Origin: Labia minor
Taxonomy: Eukaryota > Arthropoda > Insecta > Dermaptera > Spongiphoridae
Reading direction: 5' to 3'
NCBI GenBank assembly: GCA_963082975.1
Contig: OY720345.1
Span: forward strand, 12,860,491-12,924,490
Length of the DNA stretch: 64,000 bases
The notes below the pieces were generated by a model. The model did not search any database and had not been told where the DNA came from. It saw only the letters and a list, made by a program, of their open reading frames with translations. How positions within the stretch are numbered: position 1 is the first letter of the stretch; each line of letters opens with the position of its first letter. Both the position numbers and the translations under genes were made by a program. Shown here piece after piece: positions 44,883 through 56,469 of the stretch.

Positions 44883-46993
44883 GCTTTGCTTTCCTCGCAA
44901 TAACCTATAAAAATTCCTTCAATTGTTCTTGAATTTAATTTATTTTTATTATTTTTATTTAAAAAATGTACTCTCATACCAAAAGTTCTTAAATGTGAGA
45001 CATTAAATTTTTTGTTTGTAAGGATGTTATAAGGTATTTGTCCTTTTAAAGATGATGTTGGGCTTCTGTTCCTCAAATAACATGCAGTTATTACTGCTTC
45101 TGCCCAAAAGGAATGTTTTAGATTTGCTTGTATTAACATACATCTCGTCATCTCCAATAGGGTCTTGTTCATACGTTCAGATAATCCATTTTGTTGGGGC
45201 GTATAAGGAACTGTTAATCTTCGCTTAATTCCTGATTTTTTTAAAAAATTATTAAATCTATTATTAATGTATTCTTTTCCATTATCTGATTGCAAATATT
45301 TAATCCTTTTATCTGTCATGTTTTCAATATAATTTTTATATTCAATAAATGCTTCAAAAGCTTGACTTTTGTATTTTAGAAATTTAACTTCGCAATATCT
45401 GCTTGCTTCGTCTATAAAAGTAATGAAATATTTATTTCCACCGATAGACGTGGTTCTAAATGGTCCACAAATATCTGTATGGATTATTTCCAATATTTCT
45501 AAATTTTTCTGTGAATTTGAATTTTTAAAAGGTGTTTGAGATAATTTTCCTTTAATGCATATTTCACAATTATTTAAATTTTCATTTAATATACTTTGGT
45601 CTAAACCGAAAACTTGATCTGATTTGGTTATTAGTTTTAAATCTCTTTCATTTAAATGTCCGTATCTTTTATGCCATATGTCTAATTTTGATAATTTATT
45701 TTTATTTAAATAATATGAAAAATCATTTTTATCTTTATTTTTAATATTTTCATTTAAATAATATAATCCGTTCTCCTTTTTCTTAGCTGTAAACATTAGT
45801 TCGTCATTATTCGTTATAAATGCATTATGATTTTTAAATAAAACTTCAAAATTCTTATCAGTAAATGACCCGACAGATAATAAATTCGTTTTTAATTTGG
45901 GAACATATAGTACATCTGTTAATTCAATTTGTCTATTATTTATGTTAATAATCATATCACCAATACAATCAATTTTTATTTTACTGTTATCGGCTAGTGT
46001 TAAACAATTTAGTTTTGGATGTCTTATATTTTCCAGTAATTCTTTATTATTTATCATGTGATTTGTACAGCCAGAATCTAAAATCCAATCATTTTTATCA
46101 TCAGTGACTTTTAGGGCTAACATATGAGTCGACTTAGATGGACATTGAGAAATTTTATGGCCTTCGCCCTTACAACGGAAACATATAATTTTATTTTTAA
46201 TTTCATTATTTAAATTACTAAATTTATTATAATCAGTTGACCTTTTATCCCTATTGAAAAAATTATGTTTTTTATTCGTATTATATTTATTATTATTATT
46301 TTCATTATATTTATTTAAAGAATTATTTTTGTAAGGATTATTTTTAAAATTATAATTTTTATTAATAGGTCTATTTTTATTTCTATTTTTAATAAAGTTA
46401 CTTTGATTTGAGGAATCGCCTTGACTTCCCCGACATTCAAACTCTTCCAATAATTTTATTTTTAAATTATCTAAAGATGGCAAAGTGTCCCTTGTTTCTA
46501 TAGCACATCTAAAATTTTCATATTCGTCTGGTAGACTATATAATAATATTATACATAATAGTTCATCATTTATTATAAATTCAATATCTTTTAATTTTTC
46601 TATAATTTCACAAAATGTATTTAAATAGTCATCCATATTATCACTTATATTCATTTTACTTAAAATTAGTTTCTTTAACAAATAAGCCTTTTTGGCTGGA
46701 CCTTTACTTTCAAAGGTTTCCTTTAATTTATTCCATATTTCACTTGAGCTATTTAAATTTTTAACTATCCTTAATTCTCTAGGTGTTATTGATAAAATTA
46801 GATCAGACTTAGCTTTTTGGTCCAGGAGATCCCATTTTTCAATCCCTTTCGTATCTTTTTCATCAATATTTGACCTTTTTTGGTTTCCGGAGACTATGTT
46901 CCAATATCCATTTTTTACTAGGATGGCTTCCATCTGAATCTTCCAGGTATCATAGTTGTGTCGGTGTAGTGGTTCAATTTTAAGAAATTCCAT
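44883..46993 (-). CDS. Copia gag-pol N-terminal half: gag, protease, integrase
   Basis: Starts MEFLKIEPLHRHNYDTWK, the usual copia gag opening, about 80 bp inside the 5' LTR. The gag domain covers roughly residues 1-200. An N/K-rich linker and a CCHC zinc knuckle (CFRCKGEGHKISQC) follow. The protease has WILDSGCTNHM with the catalytic DSG. The integrase has its H-H-C-C zinc region (WHKRYGH ... CEIC) and acids in HTDICGPF, SDNGKEY and NGLSERM. The frame is open up to the hAT insertion, where it ends artificially. If the hAT and one TSD copy are ignored, the frame runs on into the 40,463-41,757 part, so the insertion itself is the only break at this point. Confidence 0.93.
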
Positions 46994-47059
46994 TTTTTAA
47001 AAAATCCTTTTAAGATTAAAAAATATTTCCAATTATCACCCAATTACCCGCAGTGTTTA

Positions 47060-47074
47060 CCTGGGCCCATAACC
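47060..47074 (-). promoter_or_regulatory. Copia primer-binding site
   Basis: The minus strand has GGTTATGGGCCCAGG directly after the 5' LTR. From memory this agrees with the Drosophila copia primer site, which pairs with an internal part of initiator tRNA-Met. Confidence 0.75.
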
Positions 47075-47223
47075 TGTTGGAGTTTTAAATGTGTTTAATG
47101 AAAATGCACTGTTCGAGTTTGAATGTGTTTTTAATACAAGGTGAACATTTACTCTAAGGTCATACTATAAATATATATACAGGTAAGAAGGTGCAGGGTT
47201 ACCAACTTTAATATACTTTAACA
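47075..47223 (-). repeat. 5' LTR of the copia element
   Basis: 149 bp, same sequence as the 3' LTR. On the element strand it contains a TATATATATTTATAG stretch that could act as a TATA box. Confidence 0.95.
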
Positions 47224-47232
47224 GTTTTATTG

Positions 47233-47528
47233 CAGCGGTCGGGGAACTTTCTTAATCATTACCCCAAAATATTTTGGTGTAAGTTGAGATTACCCCAAGG
47301 TGAAGAGCAAAAAAAAACCCCAACGAAATCGCCTCTTTTTAGCATTTTTCCTATTATACCCCCCCCCCCTGATAATTTTGAAAAGAAAATAATTTGTAAA
47401 GATACTAACAGGTTTATAAAATAGCAAATTAAAAAAAAATACTTTTTACTCACAAAAGATTCATTTTTACCCCCAAATATTTCATTTTATCCCATTTGGG
47501 GTAATTTACCCCGGTTCCTCGACCGCTG
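47233..47528. mobile_element. hAT MITE next to the copia insertion
   Basis: Same family as 11,507-11,813. Ends CAGCGGTCGGGGAACTT and CGGTTCCTCGACCGCTG. The flanking 8-mers TTTTATTG (47,225-47,232) and TTTTTTTG differ by one base. The copia target GTTTT (47,224-47,228) overlaps the MITE's left TSD, so copia inserted 4 bp from an existing MITE. Confidence 0.92.
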
Positions 47529-47536
47529 TTTTTTTG

Positions 47537-47978
47537 AAACGCAAGTTAAATTCATTCAATTTTATTTAAAAACAAACAAACATACATAATTTTTAAAATA
47601 GACATTTTTTATGAAATTAAATCATTATAAATTAATTTTAAATCCAAAAAGATTTAAAATTTTTAATAAATATTTTATATTTTTTTTTATCTTTTATAGA
47701 AGATAAAAGTATAAGTCTTTGCATTTTATTCCCAACACTAAAATAAACAAAAGCACATATTTATTATTAAATTGAAGAACAATTATATATAATTCATAAT
47801 GGTATATTACTATATATTAATAAAAATAATAATAATAATTCATTCAACTCTGTAAACTGTTTTTGTATATAAAAGCTTTCACTGTTGTTTTATTAATTAT
47901 ACCCGTGTAGAAATTGATATAAAATTTCAACTAACTAATCTATTGTGATAACATTAAATGGAAATAAATTTAAATAAG
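47537..47978. other. AT-rich interval, nothing recognised
   Basis: No frame, RNA or element ends. Confidence 0.55.
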
Positions 47979-48560
47979 CTGGAGTGTCTCCACTTTGAAT
48001 TGGATTAAATAACCTAATATATTGTATTTAAATTAAATTTAATTAATTAAATTATAAATTAAAATTAATTAATAATATCTATTAAACCAGCGCATGTTTG
48101 ACTCTTTGTTGATGGCACCACGTCACGTATTGGCGCTTGATGTTTGCAGTGTTAAAAAGTTAATTCCGGTATTTTCAGCGATTCAATCAAGCTGAAATTT
48201 TATATATAGCAGTTTTATACAATTTTAATCATGTGAAAAATTATCAAACATATATCTTTATTTTTAAGGTCACTTTAGAGGGAAAAAAATGAAAACGTTG
48301 TAGGTAATGACCCTCTTCCGAAAGAGCTAGATTTATCAAAAGTTAATAGAAAACTACGAATTTTGAATAATGCCCGTAAACCAAATTTCATGATTCTAGC
48401 TCAAACCGTTTTTACGTAATCTTGTCTATACCCCCACCCCACCCCCACATACGCAGACAGACATTTTTCTCAACTTTAGTGAAAATGATTCAGGAACCTT
48501 CAAAACGTATAAAAACATCAAAATCTCGACATCGAAAATTTTCATGATAGGCGAGATAGT
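47979..48560 (-). mobile_element. Family A HINE-like element
   Basis: Reverse copy. The hairpin end CTGGAGTGTCTCCAC is kept but the inner inverted repeat is deleted (CCACTTTGAATTGG). The right end has GCGAGATAGT. The microsatellite has decayed to a C-rich stretch at about 48,430-48,450. Confidence 0.82.
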
Positions 48561-49395
48561 AAAAAAAAGAAAAAATATTTTCACTTTTAATTCTAGTCAT
48601 CTTTTATTTAATTTTTTTTTATCGATCAATGTTATTTTTTGGTTTGTTGTCTTTGAAAAATCATCCTTATTCACCCCTCATTCCTCTCACGCTAAAAGTG
48701 TCCCCCAACGGCATCTAACCAGCAAGTCCCCCTTCCTCTTCTCTTATTTTTTTTTTCTCCCGCCTATCTTGCCAGTTAATCTTAATCAGAGGGCGCGGAG
48801 GGCATTTTTCAATCTAACTAACATGTTAAGCTCGCCGCTCACCTCCCACCCCCTGTTAATACACCCCTCGTACCGATCCACTCCCGACAAACTCTCATTA
48901 CTTCTAATTTTTTAAGATTTTTTTCTGCTCTTCTGTTATCTACAAACCGACTCGTCGACCTCTCACTCCACCATCCGTCCTTTCATTCCCTACCTCCCTT
49001 CCACCACCCACTCCGACGTTATTCGCCAATTGGATATTAAAATTCATAGAGGCTCATTAAACTCGGGCCGAAGAAAAATGAAGTAAAAGAGAAAGAGTGT
49101 GGGGGGAAAAGAGAGAGAGAGAGAGAGAATTGATTAGAGGTGAACACACGATGAAGTCAATAGCTACTCTGATTTTTAAAAATTAAATTATATAGCAGAA
49201 AATGAGAGGGAGAGAGGGAGTAGGAGAAGAAAAAAAAAAGAAATAAGTGTTAGAGAGAGAGACCCTAAATTAAAATTATGACTTTGTGAAAATTTATTAG
49301 ACGTATATTTATGTTTTTTCTCTATATATGATAGGTTCACACATTTATAATAAATAAATATATATAGATATTTGTTAATATTTACAATTTTAATA
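48561..49395. other. Gene-free interval with GC-richer island at 48,660-49,060
   Basis: The island has C-rich strings (CCCTTCCTCTTCTC, CACCTCCCACCCCC) and GAGGGCGCGGAGGGC. A 123-codon frame (48,544-48,915) starts in family A and is probably accidental. GA repeats lie at about 49,108-49,128. Confidence 0.5.
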
Positions 49396-49399
49396 TTAA

Positions 49400-50234
49400 G
49401 GTGACCATATTTTGAATACACCAAATCAGGAACTTGTTTTTTTTTAGAACCAAATTGAAAAAAATTTTGGAAAAAATTCGGAAGGTTGACCTTTTTTTAG
49501 AAGCAAATTTTGAAAAAAAAAGTACGAAATGTCCTAAATATTTAAAAAAAACTGGACATATATCAAAAAGAAGGGCAGTTAGGAGGACACTTACAAAAGA
49601 CGGACAGAGCTCAGTGCCGCCCTAACCACAGGGCTAAATGGGCTATAGCCCCAGGGCGCAAGCCTTTTGAGGCGGCAATTTTTTATTTGCGATATAGTAA
49701 AAATTAATTGTTCATTTTATTAGTTTTTACTTATTTTTAAATTAAAACACTTCTTAAAATATTAAACTGATTTTTATTTCTTTCAAATGTGCTGAAAAAC
49801 GATAGATAGAGAAGGGAAACGCGAAATAGGAGTAACACCCTACCGATCGTACTTTTGTTTCAGTCGCACTGGAGTTAATATAAGACCACCAATCATATAA
49901 TAGTTCCGATCAAGTTCTAAGGATTAGACTAAAAACTGATCGGAACTGTCATTATTGAGATAATCCCCTCAAACCTGGGTAAACATTTATACCCATAAAT
50001 AAGTGACTTTAAAGAAAAGTTACAATAAAGATAACAGTTTATTATAAAAGTAATAAATAGTTTTTTTCTAGTTCTGACACTTTTGTTTTGTATAACTTTT
50101 CCGACTCCAATTTGCCATTCTGTGTATTTTGGGCATTATTTTTAGTAGCCCATGGGCGCCGAATTCCTTAAGACGGCCCTGACAGAGCTTACAAATGGAG
50201 GACTGTCCTCCCAAAAAGAGGAGGGTGGGTGACC
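49400..50234. mobile_element. Element with GGTGACC ends, TTAA on the left
   Basis: Outer inverted ends GGTGACCATA and GGGTGGGTGACC, with GGACTGTCC/GAGGAGGAC-type strings inside. TTAA lies at 49,396-49,399 and TTAT at the right. A TTAA-target superfamily (Kolobok or piggyBac type) is possible. A 570-bp hAT MITE sits in it. No transposase. Confidence 0.45.
49612..50181. mobile_element. hAT-type MITE with TSD ACAGAGCT, nested
   Basis: Ends CAGTGCCGCCCTAACCACAG and the inverse of TTAAGACGGCCCTG. The perfect 8-bp TSD ACAGAGCT at 49,604-49,611 and 50,182-50,189 has no central TA, unlike most others here. The interior contains GGGCGC strings and no transposase. Confidence 0.85.
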
Positions 50235-50238
50235 TTAT

Positions 50239-52097
50239 TAATATAAAAGGATTAATTTTATTAAGAAATAATAATATACTTACATAATTTTTATAAATTA
50301 ATTGTAAGAAAAATAAATAATTTATATAGAAGAGCGTTGAATTAAATTTCTGCAAATTCGATTGTTTTTTTTATTAATTTTATAAATATTAATTATTTAA
50401 TTATATAAGATATATTGTATATTTGATCAAAATGATTATATTTAAGACTTTTTTTAAGACTATTCATTTATATGATAAATATAAAATTTTATACCCAGAG
50501 AATTTATTAAAGATTTTAAAATGTCTCACAAAACTCCACAAACAATAGGTCAAATAAAAATTAATTTTGATCAATACTATTTAGAAAAAAAGAGAAATAT
50601 TACATAAACACTACAATGAAAATTGAAAATCAACCACATAAATAATTTCCAAAATATCTTTGAGCAATTTTAGACAGAAAAGTAAATTGGACTGCTCATA
50701 TTACAAATATTACAAATAATTAAAAAATAAGATCAAAAACTCTTTGACACTTAATTAGACATGAAGAAGTGTATTAATATTGAACTAGAAAGAAAATTTC
50801 ATCTTTATAAAATAGTTATAAGAACAAAATTGAGAATTAGCTTTCCCCAATTGGCTACAACATTAATGAATATGTAATAAAATCAAAATCGAAAGAATAT
50901 AATCAAAAATATTAAGATATTTAGTAAAATCCTACTCCCGGAATTTATAAGTAAATTCCATCTCTCTAGAGGAGGATAAAGGATAAATATCTGGGAAAAA
51001 ATACTTATTAATTTAAACAAAAAAAAACAAAACAATAACACATCAATTGTTCATTTCAAGACTTTTCAATCCAAAAAATTAATTTTATTAATTTCTATTA
51101 TATTTTTTGCAATATTCATTAAGCATAATGAGACTTTTTTAAAAAAGAAAAGGAAAATGTATCTAGCATCATCATCTTGGGGTAAATTGGATACAATTTA
51201 AAAAATGAATAAACAAGTTTGAAATTTAATTTAATTTTTAAATATTTTATAATATATAAAAAAACAAATTTATTAATAAATTTAGAAAAATGAATTCAAA
51301 AATAATAGTTGAAAATAAATAGGTATCTATATAGTAAATAAAATAAGTAGATACCTATAATAAATTAAAATGTTCAATTTAAATGAATCAATTTAAAAAT
51401 AAATATAATATATAAAAATATTCATATTAATACACATTTTTTTATTTTATAAATCTATTTTAAATTTTTATGGAGAAAAAAATATTCTGTCACGAATTTA
51501 TATTTAGTTGACACTATTGATATATGTATATGGTATATGTAAGTATATGCAGGTACAAGGAGGAGTGAATGTAATAAATAGGTAGCTAATAAATAATCCA
51601 TGTAATGTACAACCATATGTGTATTTCTCAACAAACGGAGTCACTTTCACCACCAAAATTTTTCACTATTATTTTTATTTTATACATATAAAAATATGTT
51701 TTTAAATGCTTATAAAATTCAATGATATTATATGTTATTTCAGTAAATGGCTCGTAAATTATAGTGGGAGAAGTAATAAGTAGGTGGGGTCTACTTTTGT
51801 ATCAAATAAATAGTGTCGTTCTTTTATTAATTATTTTCAATTAATAAAAAACGGATAAATGTATTGTATCATAAAAATATAAATTAAGTTATTACACACA
51901 AATATGTCAATTTTGACACCATGAGACTCTTAAATTCGATATGATTAAAAAATGATATAAAAATTGCCAAGATTTTAACGTTTTTTTAGTGTGAGGATAT
52001 TTCATTAGACATTATTTAAATATTAAAAAATTGTATAGTTTATTTATACAAGGAAATTATTTATTTTACTAATCAGATGTCTGTTATTTTATAAAAT
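50239..52097. other. AT-rich interval, nothing recognised
   Basis: Long A/T-rich DNA with (TA)-rich patches. No frame over about 60 codons with any familiar feature. Confidence 0.55.
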
Positions 52098-52385
52098 GCG
52101 CGACAGGTTGTGAGGCAATAGCGTTGCCTCACATTCTCGTGGTCCCGGGTTCAAGTCCCGGGCCTGGATAGTGATTTTCTCTAACTGGGATATATGGGCG
52201 GAGTCAACCCAGCCTCCAGGTTCAAAATTGGGTAAATACTTGATAAAAAGTAGCGCCTCCGTTCAATAAAATCAAGCTAAAGGTTAATAGGACCCGTTCT
52301 ACTTACTGATCATAGAACACCTAATTAATATAACCGACTTGATAGGCGCTGTCCTTTTGCGTAGGATGTACAAAAATAGTCAGAT
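52098..52385 (+). mobile_element. tRNA-derived SINE (family 1), near full length
   Basis: Head GCGACAGGTTGTGAGGCAAT, B box GGTTCAAGTCC within CCCGGG...CCCGGG at about 52,145, body CAACCCAGCCTCC and end TGTACAAAAATAGTCAGATG. Plus-strand counterpart of 26,785-27,082. Confidence 0.88.
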
Positions 52386-52389
52386 GTGA

Positions 52390-54849
52390 CTACATTATTT
52401 TCAGGGGTTGGCACCACCCATCACACTTCATACCTTCAATTAAAGTGGACAACGTTAGGAGGATGAAGCAAAGGATTAAAAATTTGACATCAAAGTTAAA
52501 ATTTCAAAAATATATACCGACTGACTTTTTGCTTATTCAAAGTTAAATTTGTAAAAACAAATATGAGAATATTACAATAGTAACTAATAAGACATGTTAG
52601 ATATTTTGTACTTTTACTACCATAAAAGTAAAATTACTTAATTGTTCAGTAAAATTAATGTGTGACCCACAATTGCCCGCCTAATGAAGAGATTCCCCTA
52701 TATATACTTCTTTATGATTGATTTTTTTTTTTTAAAAAATCTTTAAAAATTAAAAAAAAAAAGATTAAATGAAGAAAAAAAAATAATTCTTTCTATTAAA
52801 TTCTTCTACGCCAGTCACACTATTTTTTTTTATTTCAGATTTGAAGATTGTCAAATTCATTCCATGATCATTTGTCTCCTTCTCTCTCTTTCCAGCCCTT
52901 CCTTTCTCCTATTATTTTGAAATGGCCTTTAAAAAAAATAATATTGAGAAGAAAAATTACTTTTTAACGAAATTGAGTGATAAATCTTTCAATTGAATTG
53001 ATGGGAAATTACACAAAAGATAAAGATTCTCAATTATTATTAAATAATATAATAAATAAAGTCATTTCCAAATGAACTTTCAAAATTTTATTATTAATAT
53101 ATTATTTTATTTTAATTTTATATATATTAAAAAAAAATAAAGACATATTTTAATTAATTATGAAATTGGCTTTAAATTTTTAAATAAATTATTTTATTAT
53201 AATACGTATTATTATTATTATTGGTTGCCTTACCACTTGGCAACAGTTTTGATGTCATGTCACAGACTCCCTCCCCTCTTTATTCTTCATGTCAATTATA
53301 CTATTTTACATAAAAAAATTTTAAAAAAAAGTGAATTTGTTAGATTAAATTTATTTAAAATTTTACAACTGTTGATATTAACATTTTTTTTTTTTTCATT
53401 TTTTTGTAAAAATTTTTAAATTTGTCATTTTAGTGTCACTCGAGGCTGATCAGTGGAGAAATATTATAATTAATTATCTATATAATATAACAAATGAAAT
53501 AATAATGATTATTTTGTAAAAATAAAATTCGTTTTAAAATATTATTATGTGAAGTAAAACATAAATATTGAATATATTCTGAAATAGGGAGGCGTGACCT
53601 CACATCAGTGTTCTAAGGGGGGCACAGAGCCTGAAAATCTAAAATTGAAGTTTTTTGAATCATATATATTTATATTTCATTTTAGTAAAGAATATTTTAT
53701 ATATATATAACCCTCTCTCTATCTATAATATATATTAAAGTAATTATAATAAAAATTGATTGAAAGTTGTAAAATTTCTAATAAAAAAATAAAAATAAAA
53801 AAAATATATATAAACAGGATCCAATCTATTTTATTTTCAAACAAATTAAGAAACCAACGAATAAAACACTCATAAACTAAATCAATTTCTTTTTTTTTTA
53901 AAAAAAAGCATTTACATCTTGTCCTTTATTGTCTTTTATTATATAATCGAAAATATGTCTCTCTTTTTGCTCAAATAAAAACAATTCTAGCCCTTAAAAA
54001 TTCTACCCCTCATCTTTAATGCGTTATATATATATATATAATGAAAAGAAAAGGGGAGAAACTCAGCCCGCACATACAAAATAAGAAGTGATTTAATCGA
54101 ACCCGGAATTTGAAAATAATCCATAATAAATGGCTAAAATGGACGAACGAGGAGGGAGGGGGAGGAGTGTTTCTGTGGTCTGGTCAATGAATTGGAAAAT
54201 TTTACAAAGGGCTTGAAATATATCTATATATATAAAAAAAGGAAAAAATTGGAGAAAGAAAAAGAGAGGGATATTATCTCAAAAGGGATGAATAGTTTAT
54301 AACCGAAGGAACATAAAAAATAATTTGTAGGGATGTGTTGAATGAGATCGTTTTCTATGTTTTACCGAGCAAAAAATAATAATAACTATAATTTATAATC
54401 ATTTTCAAATAAAATGGAATCATTCAAAAAAATAAAAAATATAATAATTTACTACAACGATCTTTCCATTTAATTTAACTGTAGAGGGGGAGGAGGGGGT
54501 GGGGGGTGGAAGATAAAATTAATATAAAAATTATTTAAGTCGCTAAATAATCTACATTTCATTTATTTTTTAATTTTAATATTTATTTATTTATTAATTA
54601 TTATAAAATCCAATCCTCTCTCTGATAATGATGCAAATGCAAATCAAGGGCTGCGAAATGTATTTTTAAATTTTTTAGTATTTAATTCCAACTTTGAGAT
54701 TTTGAGAATATAGAATATAAGACAATCGTTATGTTATTTCAATGGTAGAATTTTTCTTCAAGATTTAATGCACTTTTGTATTTGTTCAATTGTGATGTTT
54801 TCATAATCTATTGTTTAGTGTCTAGTCTGATTCTAGAAATTCTATTCTA
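52390..54849. other. Gene-free interval, mostly AT-rich
   Basis: Small G-rich patches at about 54,145-54,180 and 54,483-54,510. No coding family, RNA gene or TIR pair recognised. Confidence 0.5.
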
Positions 54850-56190
54850 TCTATCAATGTGACTGTTCGGAACCACAACCATCCAACTCCTACTCTCTCC
54901 CATCTCTCTCACGTCAACCCGGTCCTTGGCCATCCAAGTGGACTTTTCCCAATCGGTCTCCCCAACAAATAGATTTTATTTCGCCATTTGTCCACAACCT
55001 TCTCGATTTTATAACACTAATTATATCTGGAGATGCATAGAGGTCATGCAATTCCTAGTGATGCAATCTCCGCCATTCCCCAATGGCCTTAACTTTGTTT
55101 GGCCCATAAATGAAGAATCCTATTCTCAAATACTCTAAATTTACTCTCATCTCCTAAGATCATAGACCATGCCTCACAACTTTGCTTCCGCCGTTTTGCA
55201 ATAGAGGGCTCTAGCGGGAAGTGGTAGTCGAAATAAATAGATCGGTGATGTCATTTTTACCCCATTGATAATAATTTTGACACGATAAGCCCCTTTACTG
55301 CATGATAACAGGCGTTCCCCGAGTGCAACCTTAAAACCTTAACCACAACCTTTAAACTCTTCTCGAATATTAATCATTGTTATCTTTCTTTATTACAGAA
55401 CCTAAATATTTAATTTTTTCTACATTTTCCAATTCTACATTTTGTATGTTAAGACTTTGTGTGTTAATACTATTCCTCTGTTACTAAATACTTGGTCTTA
55501 GCACTATTAATTTCTAGCCCCAACTCTTTTCCTGCTTCGATTAATTTTTTTTATGCTATCTTTAATTTCAATTGCCGAATCTCCTATTATATTTAAATCG
55601 TTTGCCTAGCCTAATTCTTGACTTTTTTTGATTAATTGGATTCTGTTTGATTTTTCCCCAATTTGTCTAATTACATATTTCAGAACTAAACTAAATAAAA
55701 TTGATAATGATGCGTATCCTGTTTACACCCATTCCGAATTTCGAAAGTTTCTGACAATTAATTTCCGCATCGTACTCTTCCTTTACTACTTTCAAGACAA
55801 ATTTGAATGATACGTACTATTTTTTTTTTTTTTTGAATTCCCAATAAAATTAAAATTTGTAAGTTTTCCCCGATCTAAAGAGTCATAAAAAGTCTACGAA
55901 TAGTTAATGAACCGAAATATTGAATTTTTATTTTTTTTTTCTAATATTTGTCTTAATGAAAATATCTTCTAATATTTCCTCTGCATATGGTCGTAATTTT
56001 AATCAGGGGCTATTTGAGTAATCTTATAAGATGGCGTCTTAAGAGAAATTCCGCTGTAGTTATTTCCGTTTTCAAAAATTGGAGTGATGATTGCCTCCTG
56101 CCATGCTAATGGGATCTTTTCCTTATGCCAAATCAATCATTATATTAAATGCCATTATACCCGTTAACTCGGATGTATAAGTTTTCTCAA
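54850..56190 (-). mobile_element. Eroded non-LTR retrotransposon (reverse transcriptase and C-terminus)
   Basis: Minus-strand fragments in order: an RT N-terminal piece near 56,180-55,980 (MAGGNHHSNF, then SGISL-like), the DDLNIIGDS active-site region near 55,545-55,610 followed by IEIKDSIKK and a VGARN/CDQVF-like stretch, a NVEKIKYLG motif near 55,385-55,420, and the C-terminal LGWPRTG piece near 54,920. Many stops and frameshifts. The order and motifs fit LINEs encoding an RT; the clade is not assigned. Confidence 0.75.
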
Positions 56191-56469
56191 CTGATGTGAT
56201 CAGCATTGAAATCTCCACAAAAAAAAAATTTTTAATGTTGCAAAAATTTGATGGAAATAGTTTAAATAAATTTAATTTTGTAAATATATAGACTTATGTT
56301 AATTAATTTATAAGAAAACAAAAATGTGATATACTATACGATATATAGGACTAAAATGTATTTTAATTTTTTATTCAATTTTAAAAATAATTATAAAAAA
56401 TAAAATTGACTGATATTTTTTTTATATACATGATGAGTCTAGTTTTAATGTTAAAAAAAAAAATAAATC

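Larger units (their letters stand above)
40243..47223 (-). mobile_element. Ty1/copia LTR retrotransposon with a hAT inserted
   Basis: LTRs of 149 bp at 40,243-40,391 and 47,075-47,223 look identical by eye and have TG...CA ends. The 5-bp target duplication GTTTT lies at 40,238-40,242 and 47,224-47,228. Reading the minus strand: 5' LTR, primer-binding site, one gag-pol frame, polypurine tract, 3' LTR. A hAT element with an 8-bp TSD (41,750-44,874) splits the frame; without it the element is about 3.86 kb. That is short for copia because most of the RNase H region is missing. Domain order gag-PR-INT-RT identifies copia rather than gypsy. Identical LTRs suggest recent integration. Confidence 0.97.

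Noticed and set aside
48544..48915. A 123-codon gene
   Set aside because: It begins inside the end of a family A element and crosses a C-rich island; no family is recognised.
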